Shown here in pieces: positions 1 through 11,861 of a stretch of DNA of 64,000 nucleotides. Under the pieces are notes generated by a model that worked only from the letters and a program-made list of their open reading frames with translations, made no database searches and was not told the DNA's origin. Within the stretch, counting starts at the first letter, position 1. Each line of letters opens with the position of its first letter. A program made the translations under genes and the position numbers. Origin of the DNA: Juglans regia (taxonomy: Eukaryota; Streptophyta; Magnoliopsida; Fagales; Juglandaceae); NCBI RefSeq assembly GCF_001411555.2, contig NC_049911.1, positions 3,782,001 to 3,846,000 on the forward strand, given 5' to 3'.

Positions 1-3000
1 TTCTCTCATTTCCTGGCAGCCAAAGGTAATAGAAAAGAAAACTACAAGAATGAATTTAATATTGTTTGAATGGTTATTTATCCAGTAACCACAAGAACCT
101 TATATCAAGTTAAATGTGATTACCAATGGGGTGTTCACATAGTATTGGACATCTTGAAATGCTACTGTTAAGGGTGTAAAAGGTAAGACCGTCCTACCTG
201 TAAGGACAAGATGGTCATTAATAGCTGGAAAATTATATATATATATATGTAATGAGCTGAAGAAAAATCATAAGAGAAAGAAAAATGATCTAACCTTTCT
301 TAGGTCCTATATTACCCTGTACAGGAGAATTTCTATACTTTTCCTCTACATGGGCACTGGCGCATGAATCTTCACTTCCCAGTACTTTGGAGAGCTTTTC
401 ATGCGAAATAATAACATGGGATGATCCAGGAGCTGCAATGTTAATCAAATGAGGATGAATCAGTATCTAAGGATCTATCGTTGCATTGCCATTTAAGTTA
501 AGATATAATGACAAGAAAGAACTTGCAATTCAATCAGAAGAAAGAGAGAGAACTTACACTTCAAGAAACTTAATGCCAAGATATATCCAAAGTTGAAAAC
601 AATTGCAAACCCAAATAGGGCCCCAAGTGATATCCAATAAAGATCTCCGTCAAAGTTTAGTCCACGGCTTTCAAGTGTTTCTCTTCCTATCGTGGTGCCT
701 GTGGATAACATCTACAGATAATAGAGGAAAGGAAACTTAGCTGGTAAGAACATCTATTCACTCTGGATATTAATCCCATAGTTAATACTGAAACAGCAAG
801 CATTATCAAGATAATATATAGGAGTATATGTCATACATCCAGAATTACTTGTGTAACAGCTACTTAAACTTGAAATTGCATAACCTACAAATGTAAACAG
901 AATATTCACTACTTTAGTGGTTGGTGTATGAAGCAAGCTGACAACTATAAATTCTGCTAAGATTTATAGCCGGAAATCGGTAATCAATGAGCAACATTTG
1001 GTATGAGGTGACTATTAAGAGTGAACTTAGAGGAAAGTCTACTGAAGCTCCAGTGCATTAGAAATAATATGGAACACCAAAAAATGATGTAGAGTTGATA
1101 GTAGTAGTTTATGGCTTTATGCAACGGCAATGAGGCACCAATCCAACAATATAATTTATAACTTACTGGCTAAAACTCTAAACTACTAAGAAAGGCAAAA
1201 TTGGGATGGAGTTGGGGAGGAAGGATTTGAATTCAATTGTTTAAGAAAATATTTGGTCAGTCAATTGATATGTTGCAACATAAACAAAGTTTAAATTGCC
1301 GCAACAAAAGGTTGAGATTCAAACTAAAATAAGAGGCATAAATCTAGACAGAATTAGCAAAGGCACTTATTGGAATTTTATCTGAATGATTTTCCAAGTC
1401 GATCTCTTTTTAGGGTTCATATATCAGTAGTTCTGCCCCTTGCTAGTGACTTGTGAGTAGTAGTTGTGTCACCACAAGATAGAATTTGTTCATCTTCTCC
1501 ACGAACGACACTTTAATTTGCATTAATTCCAGGAACTAATTAACAGCATGAGAGACTCACCTTTTGCCATCTTGGGGCAAGAAACTCATTTAAAGAAAGG
1601 CCAATCTGTCCATATGTCAGGGGAGAAACCCAAAAACCCCACCTCAACCAGACAGGCATAGCAGCTGCAACCAACAGAACAGCTCAGTTCGTCCCCTTCC
1701 TTTCAATTGATTATCTTAGAGCATCCTCATGGGCTAGATTGAGATTGGCAAAAAGACTTATTGAAAACTTACAAGGAGTGATAATAAAGCCACAGAGTGA
1801 CAATAGTAGTAATGCTGCATAACTAGCAGCTGCAAAGGCAGCATTAATAGTCCGGAAGACTGAGGCCAGGAAGCGGAACATGGACACTGAAGATAAGTGC
1901 ACCGCAAAAAGTAGAATGAACTGGCGGAAGAACCTAAAACCACAGCACATGGTCAAAGAATCACAACTAACAGAATTTGACATTGCTGCTGCACTTAATA
2001 TTCCTGATGTAGAAAGTAAACCATGAATGGTACAAAAGGTTCTAAAATAAATTAGCAAAATGATGTGTTGAGGCTCTAGCATATGAGAAGTTCTGGATAT
2101 AAATATACATATGGTTAACCAAAAGTTGGGAGATTAACAAATAAATATACAGATTATCATGTCAAACTCACCTCTGGGCCTCAGGACTATATCCAATAAC
2201 ATAATAAGTAAAAGTCGTCCAAACCAGTGATTCCACAAAGGAAAGTGGAATTTTTAATATACATGCAGGAACCGCATAAGCCCAAGCTGGGTAAAAATAC
2301 AATGCCTTCTGTTTGTAGAATATTTCAAGCCTTTGATTCGTCATAGACAACTCTGGGATCCCATCAACAAAAATGATGAGAAGAGCATAAAATAGGGCAC
2401 CCATATAGGAATTTGCATGAAGAACGTCAACATCCATTTGAGTCCGCAAGAATACAGTCATTGTGATACATGCAATGATGACAAGCTGCAGATAGAAAAA
2501 ACATAAACATGTTTCGGATTTCACTCCATGAACAAACTAAACAAAGAATATAGATGCAATAGGAAGAAAGAGCATGGGTCTCAAAGCCCCCTACCCAGGA
2601 AAAAAGTATGAATAGTAAAGGTCCAAGGAACATATGCAAAAGTAAGAATCTTAACCTGAATTGTTTTAAATATATAGATAAAAGAATTTCTTTTCATTAG
2701 AAGAAGTTCCCTTGACACACAGGCTCTAAAAAGTTCCCATTTGGAAAGAGAGTATGGACTAAAGGAAAGAGCATTCTGATTGCTTTGGGACGTATCATAT
2801 GGCTCTGAGAGATCCTCATTCAGCTTCTTTCCATAAGGAGACTCATTGAACTTTTTAGAGAGGATATCATTTGGAATATAACTATAAGGAACATCCGTCT
2901 GAGACCAGTACTGTGCTTGATCTTTCCTAGAGATTACCTACATAAATATAGGGCGCATTAGTGCTTTTGAACAGATAAAATCTTACAAAGAAAACAATTA

Positions 3001-6000
3001 TGAGCTGTTATGCACTTACCTCTTGTATAAAATCAGCAACCCCTTTCCTCTCAGGACACCTAAAACCACAATCCTCAAAGTACTCTAGAACATGATCACG
3101 TGGACCATGATACACAATCTTTCCTTCTGCCATTAAAATGAGGTCATCAAAAAGATCAAAGATTTCTGGTGCTGGCTGAAGAAGCGAAACCAGTGAAGTA
3201 GCATCTGTGCTGTGCACCAGCTGTTGAAGACAAGTAACAACTTGAAAGGCAGTTGAACTATCTAAGCCATCAGTTATTTCATCCATAAACAGAGCTTTTG
3301 TAGGACCAACAATCATCTCTCCTGCAAAATTTAAGTTCAACTCATTATAGTCAAAATATAACCTGGCATTGGGATTTAGTTATCTCATAAGACAAGAAAA
3401 CTGGCCACTGTTCAATCTTTTTGTTCAGATTACCGGTAGTCAATCTCTTTTTCTGACCACCAGAGATACCTCTTCTCATGGCATCTCCAACTAGAGTGTC
3501 AGCGCAAATATCAAGTCCGAGGATCTGAGAAGTCAAGGAGCAATAGGCATAAACTGGTGATCATCCATTACAAATTACAGGGAATAGGTTTGCTGTCAGC
3601 TTTGTTGAAGGAGAATTACCTTTAGTATGTAGTCTGTTTGAAGGCTTCCTTTTAATCCTTCCACAGAAATCGCCTGCCAGAAAGATAATACAATCAATAT
3701 GGTCGTAATGGAAAATGATTTATAGACATAGTGTATCTGAAAGTATTAGAGATTTGTATCTAGAACCATCTGATTTCAATTAGTAAATCCACTAACTGTA
3801 GTGATAACCAGTACTGGACACTGCTTTACATAGAATCCCAAGATAATGCACACATATAGGCTTATAGCCCATGGCTGCAAGTGCGATTTATTATCATCAA
3901 GGAACTCATTCAAATACAATGAGTGCAGTGTAATAAATCAGAAAACACATAGAGATGCCTGTCAATTCTCATTCCTACTTTGATTAAAACCCATAATGAG
4001 AATCACAACTCATGAGTTACTAATAAAGCAATACTCATTTGATCATGAAAACAATGAATTTAATTGAGTTTTGATGGTCTTATTTGATTCCGTAAGTAAT
4101 AATAATCGTAGTATGATCAAAACTAATGTATTGCTAATCTTAATGGCTTTGATAATTTCCATGTGCAGCAGAAAGTTTTTCCAAGAGTCAAAGGGGTCCA
4201 CTTCAAAGATTTCGTTAATAATTTCTCACATTATCTGAAGCTTTTAGTAAAAATCAAGAGGAAGTATTTCAACCACAGTAACTAATTTCATGTAGCCTAA
4301 CCAGTTGGATTCTCCTTGTCATATGTATGAAGAGCATTTCAATCATGCTCTAGTATTACAGATTTCTTCACAGACATGAAGGGAAAGAAGACTGGAGATG
4401 AAACTGGTACCTTCATGTAAGTATCTATATCTGGATCTGGAACAATTCCGGCTTCTTTCTCCCTTTTACTGACTTCAGCCATAACCTCTTAATTAGGCCA
4501 AAAACAAATGTTGCTGTTATCATCATCACTGTTGTGGGTTTATGGGCGACAAATTATCTTCAATGTGAACTCCAAGGAAAACTTACCTGCCCGGCTTCCA
4601 ACACCTTGACAACGAGCTGAAAAGTCCAGTATTTCCCTCACGGTCATGTAAGGAATGTGGACATCATTTTGGCTGATATAAGTTGAGGTCTTTTGGGGGA
4701 CAAAGTCTTCTAGTTTGTGTCCGTTATAAGAAATTTCCCCAGCAATCTATTAAACAAAAACAAAAAGATAATAGCACACTCAATAGGACTAGAAACAAAA
4801 GTAGCTCCCAACCAAAATCTTAACAAACTAAAATTTTTTTATACAGCTTGCTAGATATAACAAAGCTGAATGCAGTATATAAAACTAGGAGATACCCTAC
4901 AGTTTCACTTTATAATTCAAATTTTCAGCATCAACAAATGCCTTGCTTTGAGCTTTCATATTTTTTTTTATCATCATTCTGCTGATTTACATCACTGGTT
5001 ATAGCTTCAAACTAGATCCACATTAATGATCGAATATGGTCCTCCTCAGGCTGTTAATAGATGCATTCAAGTTATATGGAAGTATGGAACCTTGAGAGAT
5101 TGGTCTAGATTCCCTGACAGAGCCTTTAAAAGGGAGGTCTTCCCACAACCTGGTGGGCCAAGCAGCAGAGTTAACCTGCACTAAGGTAAGGTTATGTGAA
5201 TACATTTCCAGACTAATATCACCTACATTAGTTGAATAATCTGCATGAAAGTTTTGTGAAGAGGTTATTATCATATATCAAATGGATTATAACTTGTAGA
5301 TCCAAGAACACTTTGCAAATTGAAGGGAAAACATTACAATTCCACAGCATTGTAAATTTGTATTTAGAGAGACAGTGAAGATTTTGTAAGAATAGGATAC
5401 CATTAGGTGGTGACAAATCACAGCACAATAACGTTCCCAAGTGAAAATTCTGCTTTGGATTAGCACCTCCTTTAAACAAAGAATGACAATCCCATATCTT
5501 AAAAACATAACACAACAGTCCTCAAAGAGTCCCTAAAACACTAATCTAAAAATAACTAAAACAGATACAAGCTTCAATTGAGGAACTTTATTTTATGTCT
5601 ATTCATCCATGTCCAAAACATACAGAACCAGGAATGGCATAGGCACTCGTCCAGTAAAAGAAATCCATTGCAAGTTCATTTATCAGAAAAGTTTCAATAT
5701 TTTTTCTTCTCCAACACTATTGTTTTTTATACTGCTCTTTAAACTTCCGCAAAAGTTATTCATTACTATGCAGATTATTGGGTAGTCAGTCACGAACATC
5801 ATCTGATCAAAGCACAGCTCCAGAATGAAAATTGTGAGAATGGTAACAGGAACAAAAAATCATAGACTAAAAATAACTGCATCCATAAGAAGTTAGAGGT
5901 AGCAATTAATTAAAATTGTATGATGAGAGCTCAGAACATAAGTGATTCATGGGAAACAAAAGTGAATGACCATTAATGAGAATGGACTTGGTCAAAGTTC

Positions 6001-9000
6001 AAAGCACTACAAGGACAAGTGAAAAACTGAAATGACATACGGGTTAAAGCCACTAGAGGAAGACAAGGAGGCCATTAATGCAACAGAAGATAACCATTAT
6101 ACATTAAATTGCCAAAAAATTTAAATCAATAAAAGGGGTTATGAGAGTTAAATTATGTACACTTGACTTGAATAATTAAAAACTAAAGCTCTACTGCTAC
6201 CTTCCAGGCTTTATGATACCACTAACGTCATTAATGATGCTGATCTTGGCTTGACGTGACTTTGAACCTGGCAGCTTAGTGAAGTACTGTTATGAAGAAA
6301 AAAATGGCCTCATTACTGGTAACAAACCTCGCCTATACAGTTGTAGTATTTTCCATAATAACAATATTTATAGCAGATAAAAGAAAAAAACTATTTTATC
6401 TCATATATAATGATAAAGGTAATTCAACAGGATTAAGACCGTCCCGGTCAGTCCTTGGTTGTCCAGATTGAAACCAGGTACAGCAGAATAGTCCCAGTTC
6501 CAGGCGTGACCACATCTGCGCCAGACAAATTACAAGAATGCCAACCAGCGGCACACCAAGAATTGGTGCTCATCCAGTTTTCCTAACTTGCTATAAAATG
6601 GTCACGCATACAAATGCATGCAGATGCAAATTTATATACAGAATGATGCCATTTTTTCTTACTTCTACCAATATTAAAAGTCCATGAAATAATGAAATCC
6701 ATTGATATGGTCAGTAATCAAGCTCTATGTTACCTTTCAAAAGTGAAAAGAAATGTTCTTCATCCCAAAATTCACCACTTCCAATCACACCCGATATGTG
6801 GCATGTTTTAAGTGACTGTCATTTAAGTAACTGATGCTAGTTTGGCGGGCACATGCAACTCACATACTTGATCCCCTATTCAGTAATCGATAAATCCAAA
6901 ATAAATAAAAAATACATGGTACCCAAATTATGCAAATCGAGGTTGAAAATTGAAGTGACTGTCATTTAAGGAGTAAAAGATTGCAGTGTTACAACTGCTC
7001 CATGAGTTTAAAACACATTTTCAGCATCACTCGGTATCAATTGAGGTACACAATAGTTCAAAACAATAAAGTTGCTCTACTATTGCAACAAAACCTATGG
7101 TTTTAGCAATATACTTTGGTGAGGAACAGAGAGCATGGCTCGAGATGGGATATGTTGTAGAATGGAACAGAGCAAGGGGAAAAGGCGGGGCAAAGCAGTA
7201 AATTAGTGCACAAAGTCATCAAATGAATAAAAAACCAATGACAAATCTAATAAATATTCCTCGAACATAAATAAAGCGGAGTAATGCTACTTATCATCCT
7301 AATTCTCATCATCTCAACTGTGACATTAGATAATTGGAGATTATTTATTATATTTCACTTGTGAACCAATCATCTAATACCAAATCATGGGATGATCAAA
7401 GGATAATGAATAGATTTGTTGAACAAAGCGAGTGGCATTTTTCGTGCATCCAAGTGTTAAAAACTCTCTTTTTTCTAATAGAGAATAGCTATAAAGTTAT
7501 TTAAAAGGTATCACATTAACCAGTATGACTGGGATGACAAGATCTAGAATAAAAACTAATCTTACTAAAAAAAAATAAAAAATACTCACAGAGAGCTTGC
7601 TTTGAAGAGAATTCCATAGAGTTGGAATGGCCTTGCCCTGAACTACCTCACACTCAGCTTCCACACGCAGATTCTTGTACCTTACCTCCACAGTGGGCAG
7701 TTTTACACCAACTCTACAAAAAACAATTCAGGTCCAGCCAAATTATCAAATGATTCAGTTTTACACCCACTCACTCTACAGAAATAAATCTTCCGTTTAA
7801 AATCCTTTTGTTTTTTTTTTGGGTGCTTTTTTAAATGTAAAATTTATAATCAAACTGTAGTATTTGATTATTGTTAACCATGTCGTTCCAGTTACGTATC
7901 AACCTATATTAGATACCGGTTTGGCTGTGCATGCTCAAAAGACTGCTCCTTTTTTTCTCGCCTTCTGATTAACAATGGTGTGGCGGTCTATAACGAGTCA
8001 TACATTGCACCTCCAGTATATTTGAGAGTGCAGAGTAGAAAGCACTCTTATTCTAGCATAGTTTCTTGGATCAAGATCCCTCCAGTCATTTTTCGAGCGT
8101 GAGAAAGTGTTAATAGATAGACGCATAAAATGAATTTACAGTATTTATTATCCATTTAACATTTTAGAGCTCACTTATCTTCTCAAAACCTCCTACAACC
8201 CCGCCCTTTTATTATTTTCTTATTTTATTAAAATAATTATTTTTATTTTTTATTTTTAATTTATTTCTTTTTACGGTTTCCTAACTAGTCAGATATTTAT
8301 CTTTCTCCTTGTGTCTGGACTATTAATCTCTAATGATTTTTTAAAAAAATATATATTATTTATCTCTCGAAAACAATAATAATTTTTTTTCAAAAATTAT
8401 CTTTTCCCAAATTCTAAGATTTTATAAAAAAAAATAAAAAAAAAATATTAGATTATCAAAAATGACAAACGGAGGGCATGTGAGAGAGAATGAGAAATGC
8501 GGAGGCCAATATGTTTTTTTGAGAGCTACCGTCAATCACATAAATTGGGAGTTACTGTAGCATCACCAAAAATTTTTCCCAATTTAATAGGTCAGATGCA
8601 GGGTTAAGGCTGCGTTTGGCTCCTTGACAAAATGAGTTTAATTCAGATTTAGACATCTTCTAACAATTAAATACTCAACTCTCAAATTATTAAATCCATA
8701 TTAATTCAAAACTTCTTTACACGTAGAACCCATAATTTTTTTCAACTCAACACATCTTTACACGCAGAATCTATAATTTTTTTCAATTTCTTATAAATAT
8801 ATTTAAACTCATATTAACATCCAAATATATCTAAATTCATATTAAATAGATTTCACATAATTCATTTTATCATCTCAACTCAATATTATTTATAGAGAAC
8901 TTAATTTAACTCAACTCAGATCAACCAGCCAAAATCTCACAAAGTTAAAGATAATTTTGACTATATTATTTTTAAGATAAATAATAATTATAATTACGAG

Positions 9001-9557
9001 TGTATAAATATTATATAAATATTTTAAGAAAATAAATAAATATGAAATTTATATAAAAAAATAATAATAATTTTTTAATAATAAATCATACTTTTTTTTT
9101 TTTAAATAATTATACGATATTTGGACGTTCCATTCCAACTGAACTGGCGTTAGATAGCTTACTTGTCTGTTCGGTTTCTGATATTTTGCAACAAGCGAAG
9201 GTTGTCATCCTCAACGTGTTTGATGAGCTTCTCAATGAACACATGCCGTTCTAGATCTCCGAGCTTGGGAACTTCAACCACGATCCGTTTCTGTTTCTCT
9301 TTGCTATCAACAGCGTCGGCATTATTATCATCCTTATCGAACAAAGATGATCCTATCCGCTCAAACGTCTCGATTTCAGCCCGCTGTAAACCATATTCAT
9401 CGTCAGCATCGCCCTTTGCAGAACTCAATCCTGAACTGCTTCGAAAACTTGAGGCCGTATGACGCCGAGAAGATGATGCAATGCTTCTCCCAATCTCAGC
9501 CAACTCAACTCTCGGCGACTCTATCTCTTGATCTCTACCAACCATGCATCTCGCCAT
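1..9557 (-). CDS. PDR-type ABCG transporter, 3' part outside window
   Basis: Full-size ABC transporter of the pleiotropic drug resistance class, an ATP-driven exporter normally in the plasma membrane (family knowledge). Exons read on the minus strand: 9163-9557, 7590-7713, 6201-6286, 5091-5175, 4587-4746, 4411-4487, 3620-3673, 3434-3524, 3020-3321, 2656-2937, 2172-2485, 1773-1933, 1561-1664, 558-711, 295-432 and 1-41 (continues). Phases agree at all junctions, giving 856 residues against a usual total of about 1400-1450. Seen: Walker [10 protein letters not shown] in exon 4, signature ISGGQKKR in exon 8, Walker B ALFMDE in exon 9, and the first membrane domain in exons 10-14 ([24 protein letters not shown]). 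NBD2 and TMD2 lie outside. I chose the Met at 9557 ([10 protein letters not shown]); a Met at 9590 is in frame. The N-terminal motif usually read as LQWAAIERLPTFER is [11 protein letters not shown] here, three residues shorter. Closest by eye to PDR3-like proteins; substrate unknown. Confidence 0.93.
7281..7420. repeat. Short MITE in ABCG intron 2
   Basis: It begins GAGTAATGCTACTTATCATCC and contains the TCATCATCT and TTAGATAATTGGAGATTATTTATTA blocks also found near 27.5 kb and 55.5 kb (the last in diverged form). The right end is poorly defined. The terminus matches other short elements here (see findings). No coding capacity. Confidence 0.5.
8606..8945. repeat. Tourist-like MITE in ABCG intron 1
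   Basis: The left end is GGCTGCGTTTGGCTCCTTGA and the right end is TCAACCAGCCAAA. The inner parts (TTTGGCTCCTTGA and TTTGGCTGGTTGA) are inverted repeats. The interior is AT-rich with repeated CTCAACTCA-type blocks, like the other copies in this window. Boundaries are approximate. Confidence 0.5.
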
Positions 9558-9835
9558 TTTCACTGAACTTGGGGTAGCTTCAAGTTGCAAGAAAAAATGG
9601 AGGAGAACGTGCGCATGAGGATACCCACTGCTAGGGAGGGCTGATCAGATGTATGTTTCTGTTTCTGATAAATTCAATTAATTAGCTTAAATATTAGAAA
9701 CTCATTTTTCGACAATCAAAGAATATTATTATACAGTGCAAGTTGCAGCCAAGGGATTGACTGACTACTGAAATTAGCTGGTTTTTTTTATTTACCCTTT
9801 TTTTTTCTTTTGGCAGAAATGCATCAAGTTTCGAT

Positions 9836-9837
<2 letters not shown>

Positions 9838-9880
<43 letters not shown>
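9838..9880. repeat. (AT)n microsatellite
   Basis: Uninterrupted alternating AT for about 43 bases, about 280 bases upstream of the ABCG start codon. Likely length-polymorphic. Confidence 0.95.
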
Positions 9881-9883
<3 letters not shown>

Positions 9884-10038
9884 GATCAAAATAGAACGCA
9901 TGGACATGCTAGCCGCAAGAAAAATGCTTATTCTTATCAGATATTTTTTCATTAAAAGATTATTTTCATGGCAAATAAGTCATTTTTGGTGCAAATAAAT
10001 CATTTTCGTCTTACAATTGCACAAAGCACCATAGTTTA

Positions 10039-10393
10039 GGCTTCGTTTGGATGTTGAGATAAAGAAAAAAAATTATAAATAATAGTGAAATAATATGTCA
10101 ATAGTAATAAATTTGTTTGGTCAATTAAGATATTTTATGGAATTTAGAAAAATAAGAGAGAAAAAATTGTATAAAAATATTATAAAGTTAAAATATTATT
10201 AGAATATAAATTTTTAAAATATAACTTTTTTTTTAGAAATTAAAAAAGTTAAATTATTTTTTACGTTTTATTTTAAAGTTTAAAAAATTTTAATGATTAG
10301 ATCATTAGAAGTTTAAAAATTAAAAATTATTTATATTTAAATAATATTTAAATGTTAAGATGAGATGAGTTGAGACCATCTCAACATCCCACC
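10039..10393. mobile_element. Tourist-like MITE, TTA duplication
   Basis: The left end GGCTTCGTTTGGATGTTGAGAT pairs with ATCTCAACATCCC near the right end. TTA lies on both sides (10036-10038 and 10394-10396), the 3-bp duplication typical of PIF/Harbinger elements. About 355 bp, AT-rich, no ORF. Confidence 0.75.
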
Positions 10394-11030
10394 TTAGTCG
10401 GCCTCGTGAATCGCATGGAATAAAGTTTTTTACTTACAACGTGCCAATATTATAATTAAGGACTAGTTGTAAGCTTGGTAGTTGAAGATGATCAACATGC
10501 TATATTAATTTTTATCCAATTTTTTTAAAATAATCAGATAGACTAAATAATTGTAAATATTATACTATTAAATATATATATCATCCGTATCTTTATGAAC
10601 TGTAACAATATTAATTACAAAAAGAAAAATATTTTAGTTACAAAAAAATTATATAAAAATAATCTATAGATTAACGTAGTTTGATATTATATATTAAATT
10701 ATAAAATTAATTTTATTATATAATAAATCTAACGTATCATATAAAGACATGTCTTTCTGAATTTATTTTTATAAAATTTTTTAGTGACTATATCATTTCA
10801 TAGAAATCTTGATTATATACGAAATCTTAATTATATAGGTATGTATAAACGTACATGCACAGGAAACAAGAAACGATCGAAGACTAGAAATTAGTTTAGA
10901 TTATGTTTTATTGTTGAATTAAATTAAATTCATATCAACTCATCATAAATCAATTATTGATAAGACTCATTATTTTTTTAACTTCTCATAAAAAAATTAA
11001 ATGCATCTCAACTTACTTTATATATTTTAA

Positions 11031-11214
11031 GACTCATTTGGATATAGAAATCATCTCATCTCATATCATCATTATAATTTTCTCAAACTCCCACACAAAA
11101 TATAGAAACAATTCAACTCTTTCAAATCTCAAAATAACAATAATATTAAAAAAATAATATTTTATTCAATTCATCTAAAATCATATCATCTCATCTCACT
11201 ATCCAAACGAGCCC
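11031..11214. mobile_element. Tourist-like MITE, TAA duplication
   Basis: Left end GACTCATTTGGATATAG and right end CTATCCAAACGAGCC are inverted. TAA flanks both sides (11028-11030, 11215-11217). 184 bp, no coding capacity. Confidence 0.75.
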
Positions 11215-11861
11215 TAATCTAAAAAGTTAAACTCATCTTAATAAAATTTATAAAATATTATTATTCACAACTCAACTAATCTCATCATCCAAATCTTAAG
11301 AATATTAGCCTCTTTTTCTACAATTATAAAACTCAATAAATATTACAATTCTAAAATATCAAGTACGACGAAGGCATCCAAGTGGCGTCCCTCTTAAGGC
11401 TTCAAAAAATTTCAGAAATGGAACAACAAATTAAAGTAGTCCTTATAATAGATTATTTATGCTAGCTAACTATAGATACAATTTAAATTTTTTTTTTTAT
11501 AAATCTTCAGAAATTGAAAGGTTGTTTCGAGACATTAATTGAAATTCAAATCAGATAAAAAATTAAATATATTTAATGAAGTGATCATACTGTCACATGG
11601 TTTGTAAAATAAGTTATAAAAAATAATATTTATATCATTAATATACCAGAAATTATATTTTCAGTCGTAAAATATACAAACGTATTTTTAAAAAATTTTC
11701 AATATTTTTTTAAAAAAATATAAAAATTCACTAACAATCACTTCTTTAACTATTAAAAAACAAAAACAAAATAAGTATGGGTCTATTTGGGGGCAAGTTT
11801 ATCCGTCCCCCAAGCATTTTCCAAAGCAAAATTAAGAACAGATAGATCTTTTTAACTTTCT

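Larger units (their letters stand above)
9558..11861. other. Spacer between ABCG 5' end and ERD6-like 3' end
   Basis: No protein-coding exon recognised. It should contain the ABCG promoter and 5'UTR just above 9557 and the ERD6-like 3'UTR below 11862. The rest is AT-rich sequence with the microsatellite and two MITEs listed separately. No clear TATA box or terminator could be assigned by eye. Confidence 0.6.

Noticed and set aside
9163..9577. Plus-strand ORFs opposite ABCG exon 1
   Set aside because: Shadows of the real exon on the other strand; no splice or domain support.
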